Assembly (NCBI RefSeq): GCF_020880995.1
Contig: NZ_JAJISD010000002.1
Location: 429,153-493,152 of the forward strand
Length of the DNA: 64,000 bases
Origin: Reyranella aquatilis
GTDB lineage: Bacteria; Pseudomonadota; Alphaproteobacteria; Reyranellales; Reyranellaceae
Direction of reading: 5' to 3'
Positions within the stretch are counted from its first letter, which is position 1. Each line of letters opens with the position of its first letter. The notes under the pieces were generated by a model. That model was not told the DNA's origin, searched no databases, and saw only the letters and a list, made by a program, of their open reading frames with translations. Below are positions 51,523 through 63,283 of this stretch, piece by piece. The position numbers and the translations under genes were made by a program.

Positions 51523-52220
51523 TCACACTGTCATATGCTTGCGCACGGCCTCGACGTCGAAGGTCTCGCGGGTGCCCGACAGCACGACCTCGCCGCGGTC
51601 CATGACCGCGAAGTCGTCGGCCAGTTCGTGGGCGAAGTCGAGATACTGCTCGACCAGCACGATCGCCATGTCGCCGCGCTGGCGCAGGAAGGTGATCGCG
51701 CGGCCGATGTCCTTGATGACCGACGGCTGGATGCCTTCGGTCGGCTCATCGAGCAGCAGCAGCTTGGGCCGCATGGTGAGCGCGCGGCCGATCGCGAGCT
51801 GCTGCTGCTGGCCGCCCGACAGGTCGCCGCCGCGGCGCTTCAGCATCGACTGCAGCACGGGGAACAGCTCGAACACCTCGTCCGGAATCTTCTTGTGCTC
51901 GCGGCTGACCGGGGCGAAGCCGGTCTCGAGATTCTCCTTCACCGTCAGCAACGGAAAGATCTCGCGGCCCTGCGGCACCAGCGCCACGCCGCGGCGCGCC
52001 CGCTCGTAGGGCGGCAGCCTGGAGACTTCCTGACCGTCGACCTGGATGGTCCCCGAGCCGATGGACTGCATGCCGGAGATGGCGCGCAGCAGGCTGGTCT
52101 TGCCGACCCCGTTGCGGCCGAGCAGGCAGGTCACGCGGCCGATCGTGGCCGACAGCGACACGCCGCGCAGCGCCTGGGCCGCGCCGTAGTAGAGATTGAC
52201 GTTCTGGACTGAAAGCATCG

Positions 52221-52224
<4 letters not shown>
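51523..52224 (-). CDS. urtE: Urea ABC transporter ATP-binding subunit UrtE
   Basis: This 233-residue ABC ATPase has Walker A LGRNGVGKTS at residues 34-43 (approximately), the signature DLSGGQQQQLAIGRAL and Walker B Leu-Leu-Leu-Leu-Asp-Glu-Pro-Thr-Glu-Gly-Ile-Gln-Pro. The Gly-Ile-Gln-Pro-Ser-Val-Ile stretch is typical of UrtE rather than LivF. It is the last gene of the urea operon and overlaps the urtD stop by four bases. With UrtD it powers urea uptake through UrtB/UrtC. Confidence 0.94.
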
Positions 52225-52978
<754 letters not shown>

Positions 52979-52982
<4 letters not shown>

Positions 52983-54097
52983 GCCGGCGCCCTCGCCTTG
53001 CGCGACTGCGACCGGCTCTTCATCTGCCCCCACAGGCCCACGATGCCCTTGGGCAACAGCAGCGTGACGACGATAAAGAGTGCGCCCAGCGCGAATAGCC
53101 AGACCTCCGGTAGCGCGCCGGTCAGCCAGGTTTTGCCGAAGTTCACCAGGACGGCGCCGATGATCGGGCCGATCAGCGTGCCCCGCCCGCCGACCGCCAC
53201 CCAGAGCACAGCCTCGATGGAGTTGCCCGGCGCGAACTCGCCGGGGTTGATGATGCCGATCTGCGGGACGTAGAGGGCGCCCGCGACGCCGGCCATCGCC
53301 GCCGACAGGACGAAGACGAAGAGCTTGAAGCCCTCGACACGGTAACCGAGGAAGCGCATGCGGCTTTCGGCATCGCGCACGGCGGTGAGGGCCTTGCCGA
53401 AGCGCGAGCCGACGACTGCCGCCGAGATGATGAGGCCGAGCGCCAGCGCAACGGACGAAGCGAAGAAGAGCGCCGCGCGCGTGCCGTCGGCCTGCACCGA
53501 ATAGCCCAGGATGTCCTTGAAGTCGGTCAGGCCGTTGTTGCCGCCCAGGCCCATGTCGTTGCGGAAGAAGGCCAACATGAGCGCAAAGGTCATCGCCTGC
53601 GTGATGATCGACAGATAGACGCCGGTGACGCGGCTGCGGAACGCGAACCACCCCAGCGCGAAGGCAAGCACGCTCGGCACCAGCACGACCATGATGGCTG
53701 CGAACCAGAAATGGTTGAAGCCGTGCCAGAACCAGGGAAGCTCCTTGTAATTCAGGAACACCATGAAGTCGGGCAGGATCGGGTTGCCGTAGACGCCGCG
53801 GCTGCCGATCTGGCGCATCAGATACATGCCCATGCAGTAGCCGCCGAGCGCAAAGAATGCACCGTGGCCCAGCGAGAGGATGCCGCAGAACCCCCAGACG
53901 AGGTCGACCGCCAGTGCCAGCAGGGCGTAGCAGAGATACTTCCCGACGAGCTGGAGCACCCACGACGGCACGTGCGCCGGATTGGTGGCGGCGAGGATCA
54001 GGTTGGCCAGCGGCAGCGAGATGCCGACGGCCAGGATGAGCAGGACGAACAGTCGCAGGTTGCGGTCCATGCCCTGCCAGAGGAAACGCGTGATCAT
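52979..54097 (-). CDS. urtC: Urea ABC transporter permease UrtC
   Basis: This 372-residue LivM-type permease has about ten hydrophobic segments. It carries Gly-Tyr-Cys-Met-Gly-Met-Tyr-Leu near 87, the EAA-like Ala-Glu-Ser-Arg-Met-Arg-Phe-Leu-Gly-Tyr loop, and a positively charged C-terminal tail. It forms the translocation channel with UrtB. It overlaps urtD by four bases and starts ten bases after the urtB stop. Confidence 0.93.
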
Positions 54098-54107
54098 TCG
54101 ACCGCCC

Positions 54108-55724
54108 TCACTCGACCGATCGGCCCTTCAGCGCGAACAGGCCGCGGGGGCGTCGCTGAATGAACATGATGATGAAAACCAGCACGAGGATCTTGCCCAG
54201 CACGGCGCCGGCATAGGGTTCGAGGAACTTGTTCACGACGCCGAGCGTCAGGGCGCCGATCAGCGTGCCGAACAGGTTTCCGACGCCGCCGAAGACCACG
54301 ACCATGAAGGAGTCGATGATATAGCCTTGCCCGAGGTTGGGGCTGACATTGTCGATCTGGCTGAGCGCCACACCGGCCAGCCCCGCGATGCCCGAACCGA
54401 GCCCGAAGGTGAGCGCATCGACGCGCGGCGTGCGGATGCCGACGGCCGAGGCCATTGGCCGGTTCTGCGTCACCGCGCGCATGTACAGACCCAGCGGCGT
54501 CTTCCGCAGGATCAGAATCAGCGCGGCGAAGACGACCAGCGAGAAGACCACGATCCACAGACGTCCGTAGGTGATGTTGAGTTGGCCAAGCTGGAAGGCG
54601 CCCGACATCCAGGACGGCGCCCCCACTTCTCGATTGGACGAGCCGAAGATCGAGCGTACGGCCTGCTGCAGCACGAGCGACAGCCCCCATGTGGCGAGTA
54701 GCGTGTCGAGCGGGCGGCCGTAGAGGAAGCGGATGATCGTGCGTTCGATCAGGATGCCAATCGCACCCGAAACGACGAAGGCGAGCGGCAGCGCGATCGC
54801 CAGAGAGACGTCGAACAGATGCGGCGCCGATGTACGGATGACCTCCTGAACGACGAAGGTCGTATAGGCGCCCAGCATGACCATCTCGCCGTGCGCCATG
54901 TTGATCACGCCCATGGTGCCGAAGGTGATGGCGAGGCCGATGGCGGCCAGCAGCAGCACCGAACCCAGCGAAATGCCGTACCAGACGTTCTGCGCCATTT
55001 GCCAGGCGGCGAGCGTCTGTTCGATCGAGCCGGCGGCGGCAAGGGCGGCCGCCTTGACCTCGGCATCGGAAGCGGCGGAAGCGGCGGCATTGAGGACACC
55101 GAGCGAATCGCGGTCCGCCCGATCGCGCAGCACGCCTATGGCCGCGAGCTTCTGCGCCGCCGGAGCGTCGGCGGTCGCGAGCACGACCGCGGCGCGTGCC
55201 TCGGTCATTGCCCGCTTGATGCGCGGATCCTTCTCGGCGGCAAGCGCCTGATCCAGGGCCGGGAGGGCGGCCGGATCGCGGCGCTTGAAGAGCGATTCGG
55301 CAGCGCTGAGCCGGACTTTGGCGTTGGGGCTCATCAGGGTGAGCGAACCGACCGCGGCCTCGATCGTGCCGCGGAGGCGGTTGTTGACCCGTACGCGCTC
55401 GAGGTCGGCTTCCACGGCATTGCCTGCCGGACTGCCGGAGATCGCGTCGACCAGCGCCAGCCTGTTGCCGTCGGCCTTGCCGATGACGGCGACCTTGTCG
55501 GACGTGCGGACGTAGAGTTGGCCCGCCGCGAGGGCCTCGAGGATCGGTGCGGCACGCTCCTCGCCCGAAGCCGCAAGCGCGGTGATCGCCGCCTCGCGCT
55601 CGCTCAAACCGCCGGAGGTGAGATTTCCGACCAGGGTGGCGAGGTCCGCGGCGAGGGCCGCACCGGCCAGGGCCAGCGACGCCACCACGGAGAGGAGGAC
55701 CGAGAACGGCCGAAGAGACTGCAT
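54108..55724 (-). CDS. urtB: Urea ABC transporter permease UrtB
   Basis: This 538-residue protein starts with a signal peptide (about residues 1-23), then a periplasmic Ala-rich, HEAT-like region of roughly 210 residues. The LivH-type permease domain of about 290 residues begins near Trp-Tyr-Gly-Ile-Ser-Leu-Gly-Ser. The extra N-terminal domain is normal for proteobacterial UrtB. Start at ATG 55724 is chosen because the signal peptide begins there. A strong hairpin lies between urtA and urtB. Confidence 0.92.
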   Translation of the reverse strand: MQSLRPFSVLLSVVASLALAGAALAADLATLVGNLTSGGLSEREAAITALAASGEERAAPILEALAAGQLYVRTSDKVAVIGKADGNRLALVDAISGSPAGNAVEADLERVRVNNRLRGTIEAAVGSLTLMSPNAKVRLSAAESLFKRRDPAALPALDQALAAEKDPRIKRAMTEARAAVVLATADAPAAQKLAAIGVLRDRADRDSLGVLNAAASAASDAEVKAAALAAAGSIEQTLAAWQMAQNVWYGISLGSVLLLAAIGLAITFGTMGVINMAHGEMVMLGAYTTFVVQEVIRTSAPHLFDVSLAIALPLAFVVSGAIGILIERTIIRFLYGRPLDTLLATWGLSLVLQQAVRSIFGSSNREVGAPSWMSGAFQLGQLNITYGRLWIVVFSLVVFAALILILRKTPLGLYMRAVTQNRPMASAVGIRTPRVDALTFGLGSGIAGLAGVALSQIDNVSPNLGQGYIIDSFMVVVFGGVGNLFGTLIGALTLGVVNKFLEPYAGAVLGKILVLVFIIMFIQRRPRGLFALKGRSVE

Positions 55725-55753
55725 GTGCTGAGACTTAACCCGGGAGATGGAAA

Positions 55754-55777
55754 CGGGGCGACTCGAAAGTCGCCCCG
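55754..55777 (-). terminator. Hairpin between urtA and urtB (attenuator or 3-prime stabiliser)
   Basis: A perfect 10-base stem (GGGGCGACT plus an outer pair) closes on the tetraloop TTCG, read on the minus strand, 25 bases after the urtA stop. UNCG-type loops are very stable in RNA. A hairpin directly after a binding-protein gene usually lets that gene be made in excess over the membrane parts, through partial termination or protection of the upstream mRNA. Confidence 0.7.
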
Positions 55778-55801
55778 CCCTGTTTGTCCTGCTGGTCGAC
55801 C

Positions 55802-57106
55802 TTACTTGGCCGCCTTGCCGATGCACTTGTTGGCGACCGTATCGAAGTTTCCGCAGTTCACGGGCTTCGTCCAGTCGGCCTTCAGGTTCTTGGAGTCGTC
55901 GAGGATCGGCGACCAGGCCTCACCCGGAACCAGGCCGGGCGTCTTCCACACCACGTCGAACTGGCCATTGGCCTCGATCTCGCCGATCAGCACCGGCTTG
56001 GTGATGTGGTGGTTCGGGAGCATCTCGGAGATGCCGCCGGACAGGTTCGGGACCTTGATGCCGATCAGAGCATCGATCACCTTGTCCGGATCCGTCGTGC
56101 CGGCCTTCTTGACCGCCTCGACCCACATCCGGAAGCCGATCACCGACGCTTCCATCGGGTCGTTGGTCACGCGCTTCGGGTTCTTGGTGAAGGCCTGCCA
56201 GGTCTTGATGAACTCGGCGTTGGCCGGGTCCTTGACCGACTGGAAGTAGTTCCAGGCCGCCAGATGGCCGACCAGCGGCTTCGTGTCGACGCCAGCGAGC
56301 TCTTCCTCACCAACCGAGAAGGCCACGACCGGGATGTCCTTGGCCTTGATGCCCTGGTTGCCGAGTTCCTTGTAGAACGGGACGTTGGCGTCGCCGTTGA
56401 TGGTCGACACGACAGCGGTCTTCTTGCCCGCCGAGCCGAACTTCTTGATGTCAGCCACGATCGACTGCCAGTCGGAATGACCGAACGGCGTGTAGTTGAT
56501 CATGATGTCTTCCTTCGGAACGCCCTTCTGGATCAGGTACGCTTCGAGGATCTTGTTGGTCGTGCGCGGATAGACGTAGTCGGTACCGGCCAGGACCCAG
56601 CGCTTCACTTCGCCGCCGTCCTTGCTCATCAGGTAGTCGACAGCCGGGATGGCCTGCTGGTTCGGGGCGGCGCCGGTATAGAAGACGTTACGCTGGCTCT
56701 CCTGGCCCTCGTACTGGACCGGGTAGAAGAGGATGCCGTTCAGTTCCTCGAACACCGGCAGCACCGACTTGCGGCTGACCGAGGTCCAGCAGCCGAAAAC
56801 CACGGCGACCTTTTCCTTCTGCAGCAGCTCGCGCGCCTTCTCGGCGAACAGCGGCCAGTTCGACGCCGGGTCGACAACGACCGGCTCGAGCTTCTTGCCC
56901 AGAAGACCGCCCTTCTTGTTCTGCTCCTCGACCATCATCAGCACGACGTCCTTCAGGGTCGTCTCGCTGATCGCCATCGTGCCCGACAGCGAATGGAGGA
57001 TGCCGACCTTGATCGTATCCCCCGCCTGCGCGAACGCGCTGGTCGCCGCGCTGGCCGCGAGGCCCGCGGCGACGAGACCCGTCCGCATGAGTGTTCCCAA
57101 TTTCAT
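55802..57106 (-). CDS. urtA: Urea ABC transporter substrate-binding protein UrtA
   Basis: This 434-residue periplasmic urea-binding protein has a Sec signal (cleavage after Ala-Phe-Ala, residue 26). The diagnostic start Ile-Lys-Val-Gly-Ile-Leu-His-Ser-Leu-Ser-Gly-Thr-Met follows. Phe-Gly-Cys-Trp-Thr-Ser-Val-Ser-Arg and Phe-Tyr-Pro-Val-Gln-Tyr-Glu-Gly are hallmark UrtA segments. AAGGAG precedes the ATG, and a sigma-54 promoter lies about 50-65 bases upstream. It captures urea for UrtBCDE and is the best guide to the role of the whole cluster. Confidence 0.95.
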   Translation of the reverse strand: MKLGTLMRTGLVAAGLAASAATSAFAQAGDTIKVGILHSLSGTMAISETTLKDVVLMMVEEQNKKGGLLGKKLEPVVVDPASNWPLFAEKARELLQKEKVAVVFGCWTSVSRKSVLPVFEELNGILFYPVQYEGQESQRNVFYTGAAPNQQAIPAVDYLMSKDGGEVKRWVLAGTDYVYPRTTNKILEAYLIQKGVPKEDIMINYTPFGHSDWQSIVADIKKFGSAGKKTAVVSTINGDANVPFYKELGNQGIKAKDIPVVAFSVGEEELAGVDTKPLVGHLAAWNYFQSVKDPANAEFIKTWQAFTKNPKRVTNDPMEASVIGFRMWVEAVKKAGTTDPDKVIDALIGIKVPNLSGGISEMLPNHHITKPVLIGEIEANGQFDVVWKTPGLVPGEAWSPILDDSKNLKADWTKPVNCGNFDTVANKCIGKAAK

Positions 57107-57154
57107 CCCGCTCTCCTTGAACTTCGACGGAATCTCCCCGCCGAAATCAAGGAA

Positions 57155-57171
57155 AGCGAAAGTCGTGCCAA
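57155..57171 (-). promoter_or_regulatory. Sigma-54 (RpoN) promoter upstream of urtA
   Basis: On the minus strand the element reads TTGGCACGACTTTCGCT. The -24 GG (57169-57168) and -12 GC (57157-57156) are separated by exactly 10 bases, and TTGGCACG is the full -24 consensus. The -12 box is TCGC instead of TTGC. The predicted transcript would start about 38 bases before urtA. Sigma-54 with NtrC is the standard nitrogen-starvation control for urea uptake. No NtrC site was identified with certainty. Confidence 0.78.
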
Positions 57172-57197
57172 ACTGTCGGATGCCCTTGGGGAAAGGA

Positions 57198-57770
57198 TTA
57201 GTTGGCGATCAGCACCAGCGCGCCGCCGGCCATGACGGCGCCGCCCATGGCGCGGATGGCGAGGTCGCCCAGCGAGCGCCGCGCAACCCATCCGAGTCCC
57301 AGACCGGCAGCCTGCAGGAGGACGGTCGCCGCCAGAAAGCCCAAGATGTAGAGACCGGCCCCGCTGCTCGGCGCCTCAATAGCGTGGGCATAGCCATGGA
57401 ACACTGCAAAAAGACCGACCACGCCCATGGCCGCCGCCGACGGAAGGCGCACCGCAGCCATGATGAGGCCGCCCAAGATCACGACGGATGCGACGATCGC
57501 CGCCTCCGTGAGAGGCAGTTTGATGCCCGCGAATCCGGCAGCTGCCCCGACAAGCATCATCGCGAGGAAGGTAGCCGGCACGAGATAGGCGGCTGCAGGA
57601 CGCTTCACCGCCAGCACCGAAGCCCAGACGCCGACGCCGAGCATCGCCAGCAGATGGTCGAGGCCGGTGAACGGATGGGCAAATCCCGACATTTCGTGGC
57701 CCGAGTGAGCCACGGCCGGCGTGGCGCCCAAGACGAGCAGGGCCGCCAGGTGAATCGATCGCGTGTTCAT
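57198..57770 (-). CDS. HupE/UreJ family nickel permease
   Basis: This 190-residue protein has a signal-like N-terminus (cleavage after Ala-Val-Ala), followed by the His-rich Ala-His-Ser-Gly-His and the family motif HPFTGLDHLLAM near residues 32-43. Five to six transmembrane segments follow, with another His pair in Phe-His-Gly-Tyr-Ala-His. HupE/UreJ proteins bring nickel (or cobalt) into the cell, here for the urease active site. It lies between ureG and urtA, so urea import, nickel import and enzyme maturation are co-encoded. Confidence 0.9.
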   Translation of the reverse strand: MNTRSIHLAALLVLGATPAVAHSGHEMSGFAHPFTGLDHLLAMLGVGVWASVLAVKRPAAAYLVPATFLAMMLVGAAAGFAGIKLPLTEAAIVASVVILGGLIMAAVRLPSAAAMGVVGLFAVFHGYAHAIEAPSSGAGLYILGFLAATVLLQAAGLGLGWVARRSLGDLAIRAMGGAVMAGGALVLIAN

Positions 57771-57797
57771 TGAACTCTCCTCTTCATATGCGGGGTT

Positions 57798-58421
57798 TCA
57801 GCCCAGCCGTGCCGGCAGGCCGCCTTGACGAACGATGAAGGCCGCGATGTCTTCCAGGCCCTTGTTCTCCTTGAGATTGGAGAAAATGAAGGGCCGCTGG
57901 CCGCGCATCCGGCGGGCGTCGCGGTCCATGACCTCGAGGCTGGCGCCGACCAGGGGCGCGAGATCGATCTTGTTGATGACCAGCAGGTCGGATCGCGTGA
58001 TGCCAGGCCCGCCCTTCCGCGGGATTTTCTCGCCGGCGGAGACGTCGATCACGTAGATCGTCAGATCGGCCAGTTCGGGAGAGAAGGTCGCCGCCAGGTT
58101 GTCGCCGCCCGATTCGACGAAGATAACCTCGAGGTCTGGCCACTTTCGCACGATGTCGGACACCGCGGCCAGGTTGATCGAGGCATCCTCGCGGATCGCG
58201 GTGTGCGGACAACCGCCGGTTTCCACCCCGACGATGCGCTCCGGCGCCAGCGCGCCCGCCCGCGTCAGGAACTCCGCATCTTCCTTGGTGTAGATGTCGT
58301 TGGTGACGACGGCGATGTCGTAGGTCTCGCGCATGCGCTTGCACAGGCGCTCGACCAGCGCCGTCTTTCCCGAGCCGACGGGGCCACCGACCCCCACCCT
58401 CAGCGGACCACGAGCGTTCAT
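57798..58421 (-). CDS. ureG: Urease accessory GTPase UreG
   Basis: This 207-residue SIMIBI GTPase has the P-loop GPVGSGKT near 13-20, Glu-Thr-Gly-Gly-Cys-Pro-His-Thr-Ala with the nickel-binding Cys-Pro-His motif near 70, and Val-Glu-Ser-Gly-Gly-Asp-Asn. Asn-Lys-Ile-Asp supplies guanine recognition. It powers nickel delivery to the apo-urease with UreF and UreD. The ATG overlaps the stop of the upstream DUF3995 gene by four bases. Confidence 0.95.
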   Translation of the reverse strand: MNARGPLRVGVGGPVGSGKTALVERLCKRMRETYDIAVVTNDIYTKEDAEFLTRAGALAPERIVGVETGGCPHTAIREDASINLAAVSDIVRKWPDLEVIFVESGGDNLAATFSPELADLTIYVIDVSAGEKIPRKGGPGITRSDLLVINKIDLAPLVGASLEVMDRDARRMRGQRPFIFSNLKENKGLEDIAAFIVRQGGLPARLG

Positions 58422-58846
58422 CTGTCCAGTTCTCCGGCCACCAGGGCAATGTATCCCACGCCCAGCAGAAGGCAGTAGGGCGAATAGTACTTCCGGTTGC
58501 GCGTGGCAAACGGCTCGATCGTAAAGTGCGCCTTCCAGCGGTGACTGAAGCCCGCGATCCCGCGAGCGACGAAGATGCCGGCGATCATGTAGGTGCCGGC
58601 CAGCACCTCCGGCTGCGAGATTCGGCCGATCACGTACCACGGCCACAGCGCCATCAGGGAAAGGACCAGGGCGACGGCAAAGCACTGCCAGGCAGGCGGC
58701 ATGCGCCGCCGCCCGTCGCCGACGACGCTGCGCGCCAACGCCTCCTCGCTGGCTTCCGGCCAGTGGCTCCCCAGCCCCCACATCCCATGGAGGACGGCGA
58801 CGGCACCGACGCCGACCGTCAGAAGAAGAGCCATCAGGGCAGTCAT
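58418..58846 (-). CDS. DUF3995 family membrane protein within the urease operon
   Basis: This 142-residue protein has about four hydrophobic segments (3-24, 52-72, 79-93, 118-136) and a Trp-rich N-terminal part ([10 protein letters not shown]), as in DUF3995. An Arg/Tyr-rich cytoplasmic stretch precedes the last helix. It overlaps ureF at one end and ureG at the other (ATGA at both), so its synthesis is tightly tied to the maturation factors. The role is unknown; it could be a membrane component for nickel or urea handling. The domain call is by appearance. Confidence 0.75.
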   Translation of the reverse strand: MTALMALLLTVGVGAVAVLHGMWGLGSHWPEASEEALARSVVGDGRRRMPPAWQCFAVALVLSLMALWPWYVIGRISQPEVLAGTYMIAGIFVARGIAGFSHRWKAHFTIEPFATRNRKYYSPYCLLLGVGYIALVAGELDR

Positions 58847-59526
58847 GAGCGAAAGAGCCGTGTATATTGGGTTTCGTGGCGGAGCGAGCACCAGTCGAGG
58901 AGCGGCGTCGCCGTCCCGACCTCGTCCAGCGATTCGACCGCGATGGCCGTGCGGGTAGCGTCATGCACCGCCGCTTCGAGTGCCGCCAGCGCAATCTGGC
59001 CATCAGTCTGCCCGAGGGGCACGGCGCGCAGCGCTGCCGAGATCAGGTTGGCGGTAAAGGCATGGAGATACCCCGCCAGCGCCTGTTCAAGCGCGATGCC
59101 ATGCACCGAGGCAGCCAGCGCGACGGCGACAGGCAGGGCCAGTTCGCCCCCGAGCCGCCGGTGCGCCTCGTCGAGAGCCGCGTGCGGCCAGGCGGTGCGC
59201 GTGATGGAAAGAAACGAGCCGCCCTGCTGGCGCGATTCCAAGGCCATCTCGGCGGTACCGCGCCAGGCGGCGGCGCGCTCGGCAACGGCGTCGAACGCCA
59301 GCCAGTCACTGGCGGACGCGGTCCGCCAGCCCGCCGCGAACAATGCGCCATCGACGGTCCCGGTGCCGTGCCTCAGCACGCTGTCGAGCCATGCGACCAG
59401 CGAGACGCGATCCCGGATGAGCCCCTCTTCGACCGCGGTCTCGACGCCGTGACTGTAGCTGAAGGCACCAACCGGATAGGCCGGCGAGAGCCAGGCGAGC
59501 AGACGATACAGCGGGTCGTTAACCAT
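58843..59526 (-). CDS. ureF: Urease accessory protein UreF
   Basis: This 227-residue all-helical protein has the UreF signature [17 protein letters not shown] near 14-30, and the C-terminal [11 protein letters not shown] that contacts UreG and UreD. The start at ATG 59526 gives the family N-terminus; it overlaps the ureE stop by eight bases. UreF serves as the scaffold and GTPase-coupling part of the UreDFG nickel-insertion complex. Confidence 0.94.
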   Translation of the reverse strand: MVNDPLYRLLAWLSPAYPVGAFSYSHGVETAVEEGLIRDRVSLVAWLDSVLRHGTGTVDGALFAAGWRTASASDWLAFDAVAERAAAWRGTAEMALESRQQGGSFLSITRTAWPHAALDEAHRRLGGELALPVAVALAASVHGIALEQALAGYLHAFTANLISAALRAVPLGQTDGQIALAALEAAVHDATRTAIAVESLDEVGTATPLLDWCSLRHETQYTRLFRS

Positions 59527-60007
59527 GACGCTCCGCGTGCAGGCCGCCATGCCGATGGCCGGTATCGTGATTGTGCTGGCCGTAGGCGCCGCCTTCCGGG
59601 TCGAACGGCACGCGCACCTTGCGCACGTCGGCGCCCAACCCCTTCAGCATATCGACGATGACGTGGTCGTCGCGGATCAGGATGCGGTCGCTGTCGATCT
59701 GGGTCGGCAGGTGGCGGTTGCCGAGATGCCAGGCGAGCCGCGCGAACGATGCGGCATCGCGGCCCCGCACCTCGACCAGATCCTCGTCGGCGGCCTTCAC
59801 CTCGACGAAGCCACCCTCCTCCAGTCTCAGCCCATCGCCGGTGTGCAGCACAACGGGCTCGACCAGGTCGAGCAAGAAGTCGAGACCGCCATCGCCCAGC
59901 ATGCGCAGGCGCCGGCGATAGCGATCGTCGAACAGGAGGGTGACGGTATCCGTGCGCTCCGCCACCGGCCAGCGGCCGGCGCGCACGACTTCGATGGCGC
60001 GCTTCAT
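59519..60007 (-). CDS. ureE: Urease nickel metallochaperone UreE
   Basis: This 162-residue protein has an N-terminal barrel domain, the peptide-binding His in Leu-Gly-Asn-Arg-His-Leu-Pro and the metal domain with Asp-His-Val near 110. It ends in a His-rich tail (six His in the last 20 residues, in Gln-His-Asn-His-Asp-Thr-Gly-His-Arg-His). It carries nickel to the UreDFG complex. It starts three bases after the fused urease gene. Confidence 0.93.
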   Translation of the reverse strand: MKRAIEVVRAGRWPVAERTDTVTLLFDDRYRRRLRMLGDGGLDFLLDLVEPVVLHTGDGLRLEEGGFVEVKAADEDLVEVRGRDAASFARLAWHLGNRHLPTQIDSDRILIRDDHVIVDMLKGLGADVRKVRVPFDPEGGAYGQHNHDTGHRHGGLHAERHG

Positions 60008-60010
60008 GGG

Positions 60011-62056
<2,046 letters not shown>

Positions 62057-62067
62057 GGCGTCTCTCC

Positions 62068-62370
62068 TCAGCGGATCGGTGCGTGGACGGTGACGAGCTT
62101 GGTGCCGTCGGGAAAGGTCGCCTCGACCTGGATCTCGGCCAGCATGTCGGCGATGCCGTCCATCACCTGCGCCCGCGTGATCACGTGCGCGCCGTCGCGC
62201 ATCAGGTCGGCGACCGAGCGGCCGTCGCGCGCGCCTTCGACAACGAAATCGGTGATCAGCGCCACGGCCTCGGGATAGTTGAGCTTCACGCCGCGCTCCA
62301 GGCGGCGGCGCGCCACGACCGCTGCCATGGCCACCAGGAGCTTGTCCTTCTCACGCGGCGTCAAATTCAT
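62068..62370 (-). CDS. ureA: Urease gamma subunit UreA
   Basis: This 100-residue protein starts with [11 protein letters not shown], and has Leu-Asn-Tyr-Pro-Glu-Ala-Val-Ala near 29-36. It ends in [11 protein letters not shown], exactly the gamma-subunit pattern and length. It assembles with the fused beta-alpha chain. GGGGGA precedes the start, and it lies 11 bases before the fused gene. Confidence 0.96.
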   Translation of the reverse strand: MNLTPREKDKLLVAMAAVVARRRLERGVKLNYPEAVALITDFVVEGARDGRSVADLMRDGAHVITRAQVMDGIADMLAEIQVEATFPDGTKLVTVHAPIR

Positions 62371-62399
62371 CGACCGTTTCCCCCTGCCGGTTGGCCCCG

Positions 62400-62426
62400 A
62401 CTATAGCGCGACCGAGTTTGCATCAA
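62400..62426 (-). promoter_or_regulatory. Weak sigma-70-like promoter between ureD and ureA
   Basis: Read on the minus strand, TTGATG (62426-62421) and TATAGT (62405-62400) are separated by 15 bases, two short of the optimum, and lie about 30 bases before ureA. It could give extra expression of the structural subunits over ureD. Spacing makes it uncertain. Confidence 0.3.
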
Positions 62427-63253
62427 ACATGCCAAACGCGGGGCAACCGCCGGCCGCGAAACTCGGTCAGAAACCGGATGGTCGCATGGCGCACCGCGGT
62501 CGCTTCGCCGAGCAGGCGCGCCACCAGAATGCCGTTCACGACGGTGACGCCGGCCCGCACCGCGTCTGCAGTCTCGAGCAGGGCCCGGGCCTTCTCGAAA
62601 TGAGGCAGCGGCACGTCCCAAACGCCGATCACCGTCGCCAGCGCATTAGCCGTGCCGAAACCGGCACCGTCCGGCGTCTCGCCCTCGACCCGCAGCGTGT
62701 CGGTCCAGACGAGGCGCCCGGGACGGCGCACCGACCAGGCGTCGAGCAGCAGGCCCGAGGCGAAGCGTTCACCCGACGCGCCACGGCCCAGCACCACCAT
62801 TTCGCAGGCGAGCAGCGAGCCGCCCTCGACCACCTCGGCCACCGTGCGGCGCTTGAGCCGCGCGCCCTCGAAGACGATGGTTTCCTGCGGCAGCCAGTCG
62901 AGCACCGCGCCCTCGGCCACCCGGACGTCGACGTCGATGGTGCAGGCAACGCTTCCGCGGGAGGCGCGATAGATCTTCTCCGCCGCCTGGGTAGTGGCGA
63001 CCGCCTCCGCCCCCGGTCCGATCTCGACCGACATCCTGAGGGCATCGCCCCCGGTGACGCCGCCCGAGGTGGTGATCATCACGGCCTGCGGGGGTTCGCC
63101 CAGCTCGGGTTTGGGGAACAGGACCCGGCAGGGGTCGCGTTGATAGAGGTCGCCCAGGCGCGTCTTGCCGTCCCGCAGGTCGAACGTGACGCGGCTTTCG
63201 CCGGACGCGCGCTGCATGCGGCCGGGTGGGCCAGGGGATGGGCTGGTAGTCAT
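62423..63253 (-). CDS. ureD: Urease accessory protein UreD
   Basis: This 276-residue beta-helical protein has the UreD landmarks Gly-Lys-Thr-Arg-Leu-Gly-Asp-Leu-Tyr-Gln-Arg, Leu-Phe-Pro-Lys-Pro, Thr-Ser-Gly-Gly-Val-Thr-Gly-Gly-Asp near 60-68, Thr-Thr-Gln-Ala-Ala-Glu-Lys-Ile-Tyr-Arg and Leu-Pro-Gln-Glu-Thr-Ile. It binds apo-urease and conducts nickel from UreG. ATG 63253 adds a Pro/Gly-rich lead; ATG 63217 is an alternative start. It is the first gene of the urease operon, only 30 bases from the divergent greB. Confidence 0.93.
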   Translation of the reverse strand: MTTSPSPGPPGRMQRASGESRVTFDLRDGKTRLGDLYQRDPCRVLFPKPELGEPPQAVMITTSGGVTGGDALRMSVEIGPGAEAVATTQAAEKIYRASRGSVACTIDVDVRVAEGAVLDWLPQETIVFEGARLKRRTVAEVVEGGSLLACEMVVLGRGASGERFASGLLLDAWSVRRPGRLVWTDTLRVEGETPDGAGFGTANALATVIGVWDVPLPHFEKARALLETADAVRAGVTVVNGILVARLLGEATAVRHATIRFLTEFRGRRLPRVWHV

Positions 63254-63283
63254 CGGCCCCGACTTGATAGATTAAGGATTGAA

